Assembly (NCBI GenBank): GCA_015680685.1
Contig: MNCI01027068.1
Location: forward strand, 139,652 to 203,651
DNA length: 64,000 nucleotides
Reading direction: 5' to 3'
Source: Gnetum montanum
Taxonomy: Eukaryota; Streptophyta; Gnetopsida; Gnetales; Gnetaceae
Notes under the pieces: model-generated
The model's input: only the letters and a program-made list of their open reading frames with translations
The model's database searches: none
Told to the model about the DNA's origin: nothing
Made by a program: the position numbers and the translations under genes
Shown here: positions 22,008 through 33,099 of the stretch, in pieces
Position numbering within the stretch: position 1 is the stretch's first letter
How the letters are laid out: every line of letters begins with the position of its first letter

Positions 22008-24314
22008 TTAGGGTAGCACTACATTGAGATTGGTGCTAGTGGATAGTAGTTAGGTGCATTTGCAAGTGTTTGTAGGCATCTATAAGTGTCTGCAAGCAAC
22101 GATGATCTTGTAGGACATTGTAGCCAATGGTCCTGTGGGAGCTCCAAGTGACAGTAGAGCAATGTGGCATGAGCTACAAGTGGAAAATGATGCATGAAGC
22201 ATAGTGACCAGTAGTGGCAGGTTGACATGTCAGTGGTGCACAACAATGATAGTAGACATTGCAGGAGGTGTTAGTGGTGGTAGGTACATTAGCAAAGCAA
22301 TGGTGGTAACCAAGGTTGGTAGGTAGATGGAAGTAACTAGCAACCTATGTGATGATGCATGACGTGAACAATGGTGGTCAATGGTTAACTATCAATAGCA
22401 ACAAAGACAAAATGCATCAGTAGTGAAGGAGGTGCACATGGCACTAGTAGTCCAATAGCAACGGCACTTGGCAGATGACAATGGACAACAACATGCATCT
22501 ACAATCGGTGGCAGCATCATAGTAGTGGTGTGAGAATGAATAGTAGCATGTGATAGTCAATGGTCAATTGCAACAGTGTCAGAGATGGCATTTATCAATA
22601 ATTGGCAATAGTAGCCTTAGCTCAGCTTGAGCCACTAGAAGTTGTTACATTTGTGCTCATTTTGAGCTAAGTTATTGTCATATTCTGTTATTTTTTTTAT
22701 GAACTAAGGCCTCTATGATGTGGTTTAAACATAGAACCCATTTACTTCTGTACCTAGATTAATCCTATCATTAGCTATTTTCTGCTTCAATTCCATGTTT
22801 TATTGTTCTTGAGTTTTATTGGAAATATAAAAGCAAACTGTTAACTTTCTCTCAAGGTTATCTTGAACTACCCTTTATATTTCCTTGTTGAAATTGTTTA
22901 ACTTACAATGCCAACATCACCTATGCTTATCATGGGGCCATGATCAATAAGTCTAATCCCCTAGCACTAAGCATAAAGAAAATTAATTTGTACAAGCATG
23001 TCTTGGAGTCTAATTCATTATGGCATGTTTGTGGTGGAGGTTACGTTGCCATGCCATAATGGCATGGACATAACGGTCGCAGAGGTGGTGTAACTAATAG
23101 TAGTGGTGCTAGGAGTTATGTGTGATGATGGCATGATTGATGATGTGGTGGTCCCAAGCATTACAAAAGTTGTGTAATGGCCCAGGTGGTGAACGTAATC
23201 GATGTAGGACATGGACATTTAAACACCCAAACAAGCGACTATAAAAGGGGAGGAGCAAACATTGTGGGGCCAGATGGGACATGGCCTCTTTTCTCTCTAG
23301 CATGGTGACGTGGTGCCAGATGGTAGGTAGAACCTATAGCCTCTGCTCTCTCTTGCAGCAGTAGGGCACACTATAGATGGTTGCAGGAGGAAGCAGAGGA
23401 CTCTCAACACTAGTGGGGGACTAGGCAATAGGCGGTAGGTGGATTATCTATCGAGGACTCACCTCTCTAGAGGAAATTAGTAGACAACGATTTCTCTTTC
23501 TTTGGCATATCATCATCAGCCAACCTCTCCCCTCTCTAGCAAGGTAGGTGGTAGTGGCAATTACAACAACAACAATGGCAACATGATGGCAGATGATGGG
23601 CAGCGCCTACAGCCTCCTGTCTCTCTCACTAGGGCTAGCCTCTCTTTCATCGGGGCCAACCTTTTTCTCACATTGGGTGCCAACCTCTTTGTCATTGAGG
23701 CCAGCCTCTCTTTCATCAGGGTCTAGCCTCTTCTCTATTCGATAGCATGCACGGCAGACAGAATGGCATGCATGCCAGGAAATAGAGGCTACGAATGATA
23801 TGTTTGCAGCATGTAGAGCAAATAGCAGTGACATCTCTCTCTTTCCTCCCTTCCCTAGTAGAGGAACAGATCTTTCTCTCTCCCTCTATAGATCCGAACC
23901 TGTGATTACAGCAGGGTTCTCTTTTTTTTCTTCTCTTTGACAATGGTGAAGCTACAACAAACGGCCTCCCTAGGTTTTCTACCACCAATGGCAGGTTGTG
24001 TGGTAGGTGACGCCAAGGTACGTGGTGGTGGAACACCAAACAAATCTCTCTCTCTCTCCCTCTCCTAGCATCTAAGATCGACGGTTGCAGTGGCATTCAC
24101 AATGACAAAATGACATGAATTGGCGGTAGCAACGAGGACCAGGGAAAAAATTAAATTTTCTTGCTACCTACTGTGTGTTTTTATGAAGTCTTGAATTTCA
24201 TAAAAGCTGCTTGGATCTAGAGCTTCAGCTTCCAGGCCCTAATCTGCACCCACCACCATTATTGTTGCATCTGCTCAGCTTGCCATTGTTATTGCAGCAG
24301 CAATGAGGCTGTCC
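22008..24314. other. Non-LTR DNA with cryptic simple sequence, no gene recognised
   Basis: 22008-22620 is dominated by GTGGTAG-, CAATGG- and CAACAA-like trinucleotide patterns without strict periodicity. 23000-24100 has similar GTGGTGG and CTCTCTC patterns. Open frames here are compositionally biased and I find no domain. 22620-23000 shows nothing. This is the part of the window most likely to be original host DNA. Confidence 0.5.
23616..23745. repeat. Degenerate tandem repeat, about 22-bp unit, five copies
   Basis: Five successive units of 20-23 bases resemble GGCCAACCTCTCTTTCATC. On the minus strand they encode a repeating charged peptide (DEREA-like). No other support for coding is seen. 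Confidence 0.55.
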
Positions 24315-24732
24315 TTAGCGCAGAGAACATCTTGGCACCCTGGGACATACAGGGTTTTGTTGAGCACAGTGCAGAATCCATGGCAGCAGCTGAATGTGGA
24401 TGGAATTGCATACGTTTCCTCCACAGGGGTGGGAAGACATTATGGCTTGCAAATTGAATCCCTTATCCTGGATAAGCAACAGAAGATCTCTGTAGCAGTT
24501 CCAGTCGTAATTTCTAGGAGTTTTTTTTTCCACGATTCCTTACCATAACTCCATCCACACAAGCCCCTTTCAATGCCTCCAGCTCTCCGCTTCTTTGCAC
24601 AACATTCTCATTCGACACGATGTCCAATGGAAGCATCACGAACACAGGGATGTAATTGGCCAACATGGCTTGGATTTCCTTGCTGTTGCTAATGGCACCC
24701 AGCTGGCTCACAACCCTTAACTCAACCTGCAC
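24315..24732 (-). pseudogene. Beta-amylase (GH14) gene fragment
   Basis: Two minus-strand frames together match the N-terminal catalytic region of plant beta-amylase, which releases maltose from starch. The first (24732-24530) has NYIPVFVMLPLDIVS and ACVDGVM; the second (about 24530-24315) has YDWNCYRDLLLLIQ, LQAIMSSHPCGGNV and LLPWILHC. The GH14 signature HxCGGNVGD is changed at its last two positions. The DVWWG segment expected between the parts is missing. At that point ATG|GTAAGG looks like a splice donor, followed closely by a nine-base A run (24521-24529). This suggests an intron-containing copy that lost the intron and the start of the next exon. The rest of the enzyme is absent, so it is non-functional. 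Confidence 0.85.
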
Positions 24733-25318
24733 CGTTCCCTAGGGAACAACGGTGGCTAAATTGGTTATCCCGCAACTGGTAACTGTTGACGCTGCGGACA
24801 CCAAGCCTCAGCTACCCAGCACATGTGATGGGGAAACCGTCATCCTGACCAAACACATCTAGGTAGGCAAGTGAGGCGTGAGGCCACGTCTGTATGCTGC
24901 CGGCAGGGTTGCGGATGTTGAAACATGGAAACCACGCACGTTTTTGGCAACAAGGGGACGGAGCAGGAGAGCTTGCAGAATGGTTTACACCACGATTTTT
25001 AGCAACTGTTGTTCTGAATCATAGCATGTAGGGCAACAGCAGCAGGATTCACGGTCATGACAGAGAACAATCTCGTTTAATAGGGAGAGATAGGATAAAT
25101 ATTCTCCGTGAACTTCTTGTTATTGGAATAATGCATGAGGCAAGTTTCTGAGGCGTGCATGAGTTAGAGATTTGGATGCTCATTTAGCCGTTTCATTACG
25201 TTCATTACGTTTAGAACAAGGAACAAGGACTGCATTGCATGGGCAGTTGCCCTTGTATTTTTTTGTATTTTTTTAAAAAAGATTCTTAGTTCAAATGTTT
25301 ATTGAACTCCAGTAGAAT
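24733..25318. other. No feature recognised
   Basis: About 590 bases. The minus strand may continue the 5' part of the beta-amylase fragment, but I see no conserved motif. No LTR end or repeat is evident. Confidence 0.4.
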
Positions 25319-27009
25319 GGCAGATCGTCCTCATTGGCACTTTATTACTTATATTAAGAAGAACCATGGTAAAGTCAAAAAGAATATTTATTAATGGTAT
25401 AAATAATGACCTAATGAAAGTGGCAGGTTTAATAATTATTTTACTCTATTTATTTAATTTAATGGATTGGCAAAAAGTAGTAAAGGATTTGGTGATGATT
25501 TAACAAAATTAGCTATCTATAAAACATTATGTTATGTTTTCAATCCTTTGCTTTATCTACGATATCATCAAAAGTAATTTGCATGGGTTAAAACTTATAG
25601 GATTTTTAATTGTCATGGGATTAAAACTTATTAATCATGGCCCTGTGCTAGCATGGGAGAGTTGATATCAACAATCAACATTTACACTTTCTAGTTGATT
25701 TATTTTATGAGCACAAAAAGTTCTCATAGAACGTTTCCTAGGATTCAAACTAAGATGGTAGCCAATCCATCCCTAGCTCCCTTGGTCAGCAATTCCTTTA
25801 ACTTTACAAACTATCATAACATTTCTAAACCACTACAAAGCGTTAATTTATTCTTTGATCCTACATCTTCTACTAGTGATACACATCAACATGTAGAATA
25901 CTAAAAATCATTTTTAGTGCTCCTTAATGCCTCTGTTAATTCATGGCTAGATTTTAAAGATAACTTTCTACTTTAATTTGATAAGTTTACTAGTCTTGTC
26001 TTAGCCTCAAGTAACTTTATAGGTCTAAGAAAACTACCTAGGAAAAACATCTTCAACTATAATTTAAGATTTCTCCATCAACTAGCTTATGTGCCAAATG
26101 AAATGTGTCCTCAACTTAATGGTATTTTCAACTTTTACCTCTTCACCATTGATTCATTCTTTGCATATGCCATTAAATCTAATCATAACATAACAAAATT
26201 ACAAGGAGAAATGGGTAAAGCTATCGAACTAGAACAAATTACCTTAATGAATAGCCTTCAAAATTAATTGGGAATGATTAGTATTAGCAATTCTATGGAA
26301 TCTAGTCTCTTACCATCATAAACTTTCTCAATGAATAATATTATGTTTCAAACTCCTACTCCCTTGCAAACGTCCCAACCTATAAATAATTATTTAAAAG
26401 TTCGATCTCTTCATTTTTTCCATCAAATATCAATTTAAATGATGATCAATCAAAAGCTTTAATCCAATCCATCATAAACCCAAATAGAGTATCTAATTCT
26501 AATGGATCTCCTAATCAAATAGAGAACTAGCAAAACCAAATCAATCAAATATTAACTTCGCTTCAAAAACTTTCAAATGAAGTAGTTGAATGAAAGCGGA
26601 ATAACAAGGTTCCTACATAATATGAAAAACCAAGTATATCAATCAATGATGATTATTGTTACCTTTATAACACTAGGAAACATTCCAAGAAAACTTGTTC
26701 TCAATTTTTAGCAATATATGGTGACAATGCCTAAAATCAACAAAATGGATAAGTCACAATTATGGTCCTCAACATTTCTTGTGAACGAGAAAATGAAGAA
26801 GTTACCTCATGTGAACAAGTCATGATGAGTGATCCCAACCCACATAACACTTGCTATTGTAGACTTAGTGCTATTATAACTACTACTCAATAACAAATTA
26901 GGAATAACACTTATACTCCTCCCAACAAAAGAATTTCTAGTCAAAATAACAAAAATAATAAAATGGGACCAGCCCAACTAAACTTTCAACAACAAGCAAA
27001 CTCACCATT
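25319..27009 (+). mobile_element. gag: Tat-B, 5' remnant with gag
   Basis: This is a degraded plus-strand gag. The best landmark is CYLYNTRKHSKKTC at 26657-26698, with the 14-residue spacing of the Tat-type C-x2-H-x4-H-x4-C knuckle but the first His replaced by Tyr. A 69-residue open stretch remains at 25695-25904. The left boundary is uncertain, and no LTR or PBS was found. It is interrupted at 27010 by Ath-3 and continues at 40305. Confidence 0.6.
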
Positions 27010-27904
27010 TGATGAGAAACGAGTATACCCTGTGTCCAACCATATGAATTACAAGCATTCATGCACAATCTAGCTAAATTCTATAGACCTTAAGTTCCCA
27101 TGTACACTAGTTCTAGGAAGTGAAATCTAATCGTGATGATCATTGTCTCCCCAACTACACTTGTGGAGCTTAGTTATATGGTTAAGTGTAATTGAGGCAC
27201 ATGATTTTTATTATTTTATATTTTATTCACCTATGATTAACAACAAGTTGAAACTTAATTTAGGAACTAATTTAACTAATCTAATCATTAATTAATAACT
27301 AACTATCCTAACATAAGCATTTGGTCCCACTTTCCGTACACATCTTGAATGCATACAACATTGGTGGGTTACTAAGCATTAAGCATTGCTAGGATCACCA
27401 AGTGTTGTAGGTTATGCTCGAAGTAGTCATACTTATGTGTTTAATATATTTAGCTTAATTAATTAATAATTTAAAGTCTAGTTTATCTTAATTAATTTCA
27501 TAATTAATGAAAATAGTAAATGCAGAAATAAATCATTAATCTATTCCAAGAGCTGCAAGGTTTGATCAAAAGGCTCATCTTTATTGTCGTTTACACTGAT
27601 GTGCTTAGGTACATTAGTGCTCGAATAAAGATCTATACACTTTCTAACTCTTATTATGGGTACTCAAAAAATATTTTTAACTCTCGAATGACAAAACTAC
27701 AACAAATTTGCTACAACTACAATAAGACATCTCTAAACATGACTGGTGAGCATGTATTTATAGACTTTATTGTGGAGCTACATCAATGGGATCTCATAAA
27801 TATAATAAACGCTATGTCGACATGACCCCATCAACAAAGCAACACCACATTGACAAGGCTATGTTAATGGGGACTTGTTGCAACAACACTTTAATGCTTC
27901 ATCA
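27010..27904 (-). repeat. 3' LTR of Ath-3
   Basis: Plus-strand ends are TGATGAGAAACGAG and GCTTCATCA. TATA box at 27755-27762 (minus). It is preceded in element sense by a polypurine-like tract at 27905-27930. Confidence 0.85.
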
Positions 27905-28149
27905 TAATCCCACGACTGAAAAAAAACTCATCCTTGAGTTCCTTTACAAAATTTGGAATGTATGAGATTATTGACTAACTTTTAACATAACAAACTGACA
28001 TACCAAAATTGAGTGCTTGAGTGTATGAATCGACATCATTACAAAACTTTGTGGTACTCATGACACAAAATTGAACACCATGACATGACTACTCAAATAG
28101 GACAACACATCCTCTAATGGCATGAAGATGGTTGAGAAGATCACACAGT

Positions 28150-30990
28150 CCTAAGCAATGGAGGTTCTTGAGGTTTTGAAGGACCTTCTCCAACTTTGGG
28201 CATGTGTGGTGGTTGAGGTAGCTATGGTTGTTCTACAATCACTGCTACCTCTAGTGAAAGGTGAAAGGCATCCAATAATGCCTTTATCTTTTCCTCCTTA
28301 CTTTGGGGATCATTCATAGTCCACATGACATCCCCAATGTGGCTTGGAATGGGTATATCCCATAGATAGGGCATTACTGGGAAAAAGTCTTTGACATTGA
28401 AAAACTAGGCAGTGAATTATTTGCATTCGACATTGAATGCCTTGACTACATTTGCAGCTCATAGTAGTCATTCATTCTTTTTACTAGGCTCTTAGTAGTG
28501 GATATTTGATTAGTATATTTGCTGTTGAGAACCTCAAGTTCAGTGTTTTTCTCTATATGCTTTTTCTTAGTGTCCTTGTTGTGTTTGAACTTAGCCTCAT
28601 ACAATAAGTACCAACTGGCCACTTACTTTTCTAGTTTTGATCATGGCCATCCAATAGTCAACATTGCTAGGTTTGTGTACCAGAGATTGGTAAGCTCCAT
28701 ATATTTATTTTTTTCCTCTATCTAGAACTCCTTCAAGTGGATTTATGCTTTATTGTATTGATCAATCCCATCAATGATGAGCTACCATAATTCGCATCCT
28801 TGTTGGAGTTGATGGAGCATCTTATTCACCTTTGCCTTCATCACTTAAATATGTTTCTCATTTACTTCTTTTTGTAGGCTGACCTAGTCTCTGTAGTAAT
28901 CCTTGACTGTCTCAAAGTTGAGAGCCTTTGATTTCAAAGTAGCTACCTTTATTACAATATTTTGGTGTAGGGAATAGACCTCCTCTATGAAGAGGTTTCT
29001 ATTTTCAGCTACCAATCTCCTTAACTCTGTGTTTTCTGTAGCTAGTTAGTTCTATTGTTGATGGATAAAATCTGTTAAATATTGTTAATGGGAATCAATG
29101 TTTTATAGGCAATGGTTTTCTATTGTCAGTTGCACATTCTCCTAACAGGTCAAATCTAAGTACTTCTAAATTTTATGCTAGGTGGCCTCTACCAAGGATC
29201 AGTAGAACACTATCATCTACATTGCATCCTCAACCCCTTTCAGCTTGGTGTGAAGCTATTTAAGAGTTTCATCTCTTGTCAATGCTAGGTTGAGAAATGC
29301 AAGGTCAGCAATATGGTCTTTCAATTTAGTAACCTCCACAACCAAACATTCATTCAGCTCCTTTGCTATTTCAAGTTGCCCCTCCAATATAATATTTTTT
29401 CCCCTTGGCTCTAGTAGCTTTGACTAGGTTATAGATGTTATCTGAAAGGTCAAAGATATTTGAAAGTGGTTGTCTAGTTCCTACCAATTCATCAAGCAAT
29501 TGGTCATGTTGTGCTACACTTAATCTACCACTTATGATCCTTATAGATGTTTGCACATCTTTAAGTGTAGTGACGTCTAGTATAGATGTCGCAAGTGCAT
29601 TGAGGATTTCAAAAATTCTATCAGCAACCATCTCAACTACTATTTCTTGTCCCTGGTGCTTCATCACCAATACTATTGTCCCCTTGTCCTTCTCCAAGTG
29701 CATCGAGAAGGTCATGACATTCCTAGAAATCTCTGGGAGTTATTGCTATTCTGAGAGAGATAAAATAACTTCTTTGGCACTAGGATTTAAACTTGTCGAC
29801 AATTGCATTCATTGAGCAGAGAAAATGGATCCAAATTCCTCCATCAAAATGACTATTCAATCCAACTCATTCAGGTGAGTCATTGTTGACTAGTACATAG
29901 ATGGGTCTCCACCACTCATGCATGCTTGTTGCTCTTACTCACTTAAGAGCCATTCTCAATACTCATGCAACCATTGTGGTGTTGTAGCAATGTTTGACAA
30001 ATTTTCTGAGTGGTAGGTGGAGGTGGTAGTTGCTACTCCTCTTCTTGGATTATTGTTGCAAGCATTTTATCCTTCATCATCTCCACACAATTAGTGGTTG
30101 AAACATGTCGAACAACATCATTAGTGTAGTAACTATTCTTCATCACCAACATAGGTTTTTTGATGAGGCATGGAAAGCAGAGTGCTTTCCTTCCATGTTC
30201 ATTCTTCTTAAACCACTTATCTATCTCCAGATAGATCAGCTATGGAATGTTGACCAAGAATCTCTCACTCAGAGCAGCACATGCATGGGTAGAAAAGATA
30301 GTGATCTTGCTTGGCCTCACCATGGGATTTAGGTGAAAGGCCAAAATCTTATAGTGGATTCTTTCTACTAGTGTGAGTGCACCTTACTCCTTGTGATCAA
30401 CATCATAGCATAGCTAAATCCATTTCTTTTTTATACTAGGATTCACTTGCATTGGATTCTCGATGAGATTTGTTCTAGTTTTAGGCAACCCAAGTGCCTC
30501 TGTAATGGCTTACATTGAGTAGGACATTGAAATGTCCTTGATATTGAGTAGAAATGTCTCTCCCATATGCCACTCGCCATTGGAAGTGATAATTGGCCAT
30601 ATAGAAGCCATATGGAAGAGGTATTTAGTTGGTCTTGTACCTCTTTAGGTGCTTGCTCCAAGAAATAATCAAAGTTCAACTCTTGGAGCACTATCTTCTG
30701 GACGTCCCTTGATCTGAATTAAGTTAGGAAAGCCTCCATTAAGATCACCTTAATGTTTTCTTGTTGAGCTAGTGCCTTGTCTTAGTGGGAATGTTTTGTT
30801 GCTAGCACTTGTTTTAGAATTTGATGAATAGACTCCACTTCGACCTCTTCCCTAAGAGATCCCATAGCATGGGTGTCAATTGGTTCTTCCTGGGCCTATT
30901 TTTGACCCCTTCCCATTCTTGGCCATTTCTCCCTTGGTTGAGATGATCCTCCTTCCTATGTGTGTTTTCCTTTTGGTGCCATCTATGGTT
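28150..30990 (-). pseudogene. Accessory sense gene of Ath-3, globular domain plus long coiled coil
   Basis: The frame can be followed through several frames and stops from a basic start (MAPKGKHT, near 30980) to a Pro-rich end (QPPHMPKVGEG) near 28150. The first third has a compact domain with EWHMGETFLLNIKDISMS and AITEALGLP, resembling plant-mobile-domain or PF20167-like retroelement proteins in style. The middle has a 114-residue open segment (29715-29371) predicted helical, and the rest is Leu/Lys/Glu-rich coiled coil. It lies in the 3' UTR, where Ath-2 has none. It could be an env-like or accessory ORF of Athila type, or a captured gene. I see no signal peptide or membrane segment. Confidence 0.6.
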
Positions 30991-33090
30991 ACAACACATC
31001 CATGGATTAGTAGATATAATGTGTAAATTAAAATTTTTGAATACATTATCTCATTAATTAGTTACACTTGGCTATGATTAAACCTTGGTAGATTGATTAT
31101 TTTATTAATTTTTTATTGTAACTGTTACCGAAGCTTGTTGAAAAGGTTTAACTCTAGTAATTTGGTGTTTTAATGATGATTTCTTAGTTAAACCTTTGTG
31201 GGAGTTAGAAAAATGTTGAAAATTTCTTTATAAAAAAATGGCATGTTTGTGGTGCCCACAACTAAGAAATTACCTTTGGGAGCTACAAGGTCAAAGAACA
31301 AAGTGATTTGAATAAATAGTTAGGCAGTTATGGGCTCTAGAAGGTTTTAGGCTCTAAAAATTAGAAAAAATCCTTGGGGGTTTATGAGCAAATGTGAACA
31401 TTTCTTAGGGGGGTCACACATATATATAGTACTTTTGCACTATGTTGACAAGGCCATGTATATGGGGCCTCATATACATATGGGCTCCATCAATGGGGCT
31501 CTATTTACGGGGACCATAAAAAAAATTTTCAAACTTGGATATTTCAAAAAAATACAAAGAATTTTTAAATGAATTTAGGATCCAAGGAGTCCTAGAAAAG
31601 CCAAGAATATGATGAAATCATTGAAGAGGATCTTTGGAATCTCAAAAATTCAAAATTTGAATGTGTGAACCAAAGAAAATCCTTAAAGGAGCACACAGTT
31701 GGATGTAGAAGATGGGTACATGAAAGATTTTGATTGCAATAATGCCTAAGGATAAGGTACTTGACGAATCCAACCAAGAGATATGCAAGTGGATCCTCCC
31801 AATAGTAGGCACATGCCTTGTTTACCCTTACATAACTTTAACCTAAGGAGTCCATGGGCCCCATAGGTGATTAATGGTTTATAAAAGTTAAGGACCAAAG
31901 CCCATAAGATTCTACCAAAGAATTCAAGTACGTCAAAAAAATACACTGAAAAAAAACATGGACACTAATAGTGAGGTGAGTTATGGGTAGCATGGATGGA
32001 TGATGGAGAAGGTGGAATGGAGTTCCAAATTGAGGTCATAAGAATTTCCTTATGGATTTATGATTAAATGACTTGAGAAGATTCATCTTTTGTCTAGGCC
32101 AAAACCAATTGCTTTTAGTGACTTTGCATTGCCACTCTAAGACTGATCCACCCCCCTAAGACACAAGAGTGCTTCCACAAAACAACCATCATTCTTTAAA
32201 GAGAAGAAAAGAGAAGTACAAAGTGAGAGAGGACCTTAGTTAGAGGAGACCTTCAAGCATGGGTAACATGTCTTTCTAGTTCCATAACCAATGAATGTAG
32301 CTCGTTTACTTATCTAAGGGATGTGCTTTGAATTGCCATATTATATATATATATATATATAGTTTTTTTTTGTTCTTTTTTCTTCTTCTTTTCTTTTCTT
32401 TTTCTTTTTGGATGGGAACCACACCAAGCAAAGAGTTATTCAACTTCCTATTATTGGTTAACATGGAGCAGTAAGAAATCCATGAAAACACTCATGCACC
32501 CAAGTAGATAGAAGAATACAAAGAGTATTGAGTTTCCTTGAAGTCACATCCTATGCAAAACTTTGCATCCTTCCTAATTCTAGAAACCACCAAAGTCACA
32601 AATTTATTAAAAGTTTATTTAATGAAAGGGACTTCATACTTCCAAAATAAGGAAAACCATAAAGTTTGTGAATGGGTGGATGATGTGGACTCACTTCCTA
32701 TTCCATGAAAAAGAAACCATGTCTTAGCTATTAGCACAAAAATTCAAAAATAGAAACCAAACATTGGCAAACAAAACATTAAGCACAAACCACCATTAGC
32801 AATAGTTATAGCACCACTGTGTCCTGTTGGAAAAAAGCAAGTTTATTAATAGAAATTAGAAAATCATACTAAAATAAAATAAAGTAAAATATATAAAAAA
32901 GTGTAAAATATTCAAGAAAAGTTTAAATGTACTAATGATGATGTAAAACAAAAAATGGTGTGAAATAGGAAAAAGTTTAAAAATCAAAAAGGTATAAAAT
33001 AAACAATGTGCAAAAACAAAAATGTGTAAAATAAAAAAAATTTGAAAGAGTACGAATTGAAAAATATGATTAGCATAGATGACCATCTCC
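30991..33090 (-). other. 3' UTR of Ath-3
   Basis: No coding frame. 31740-33060 is homologous to the Ath-2 3' UTR. 32850-33060 holds the repeated TTTTACA-type tract (as GTAAAA on the plus strand). A (TA)n microsatellite is at 32342-32361. 31030-31700 has no counterpart in Ath-2 and may be part of the extra insertion. Confidence 0.6.
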
Positions 33091-33099
33091 CCCTAACTA

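Noticed and set aside
28150-30990. Calling the Ath-3 extra gene an envelope gene
   Set aside because: No signal peptide, membrane segment or cleavage site is visible; the predicted product is a soluble coiled-coil type.
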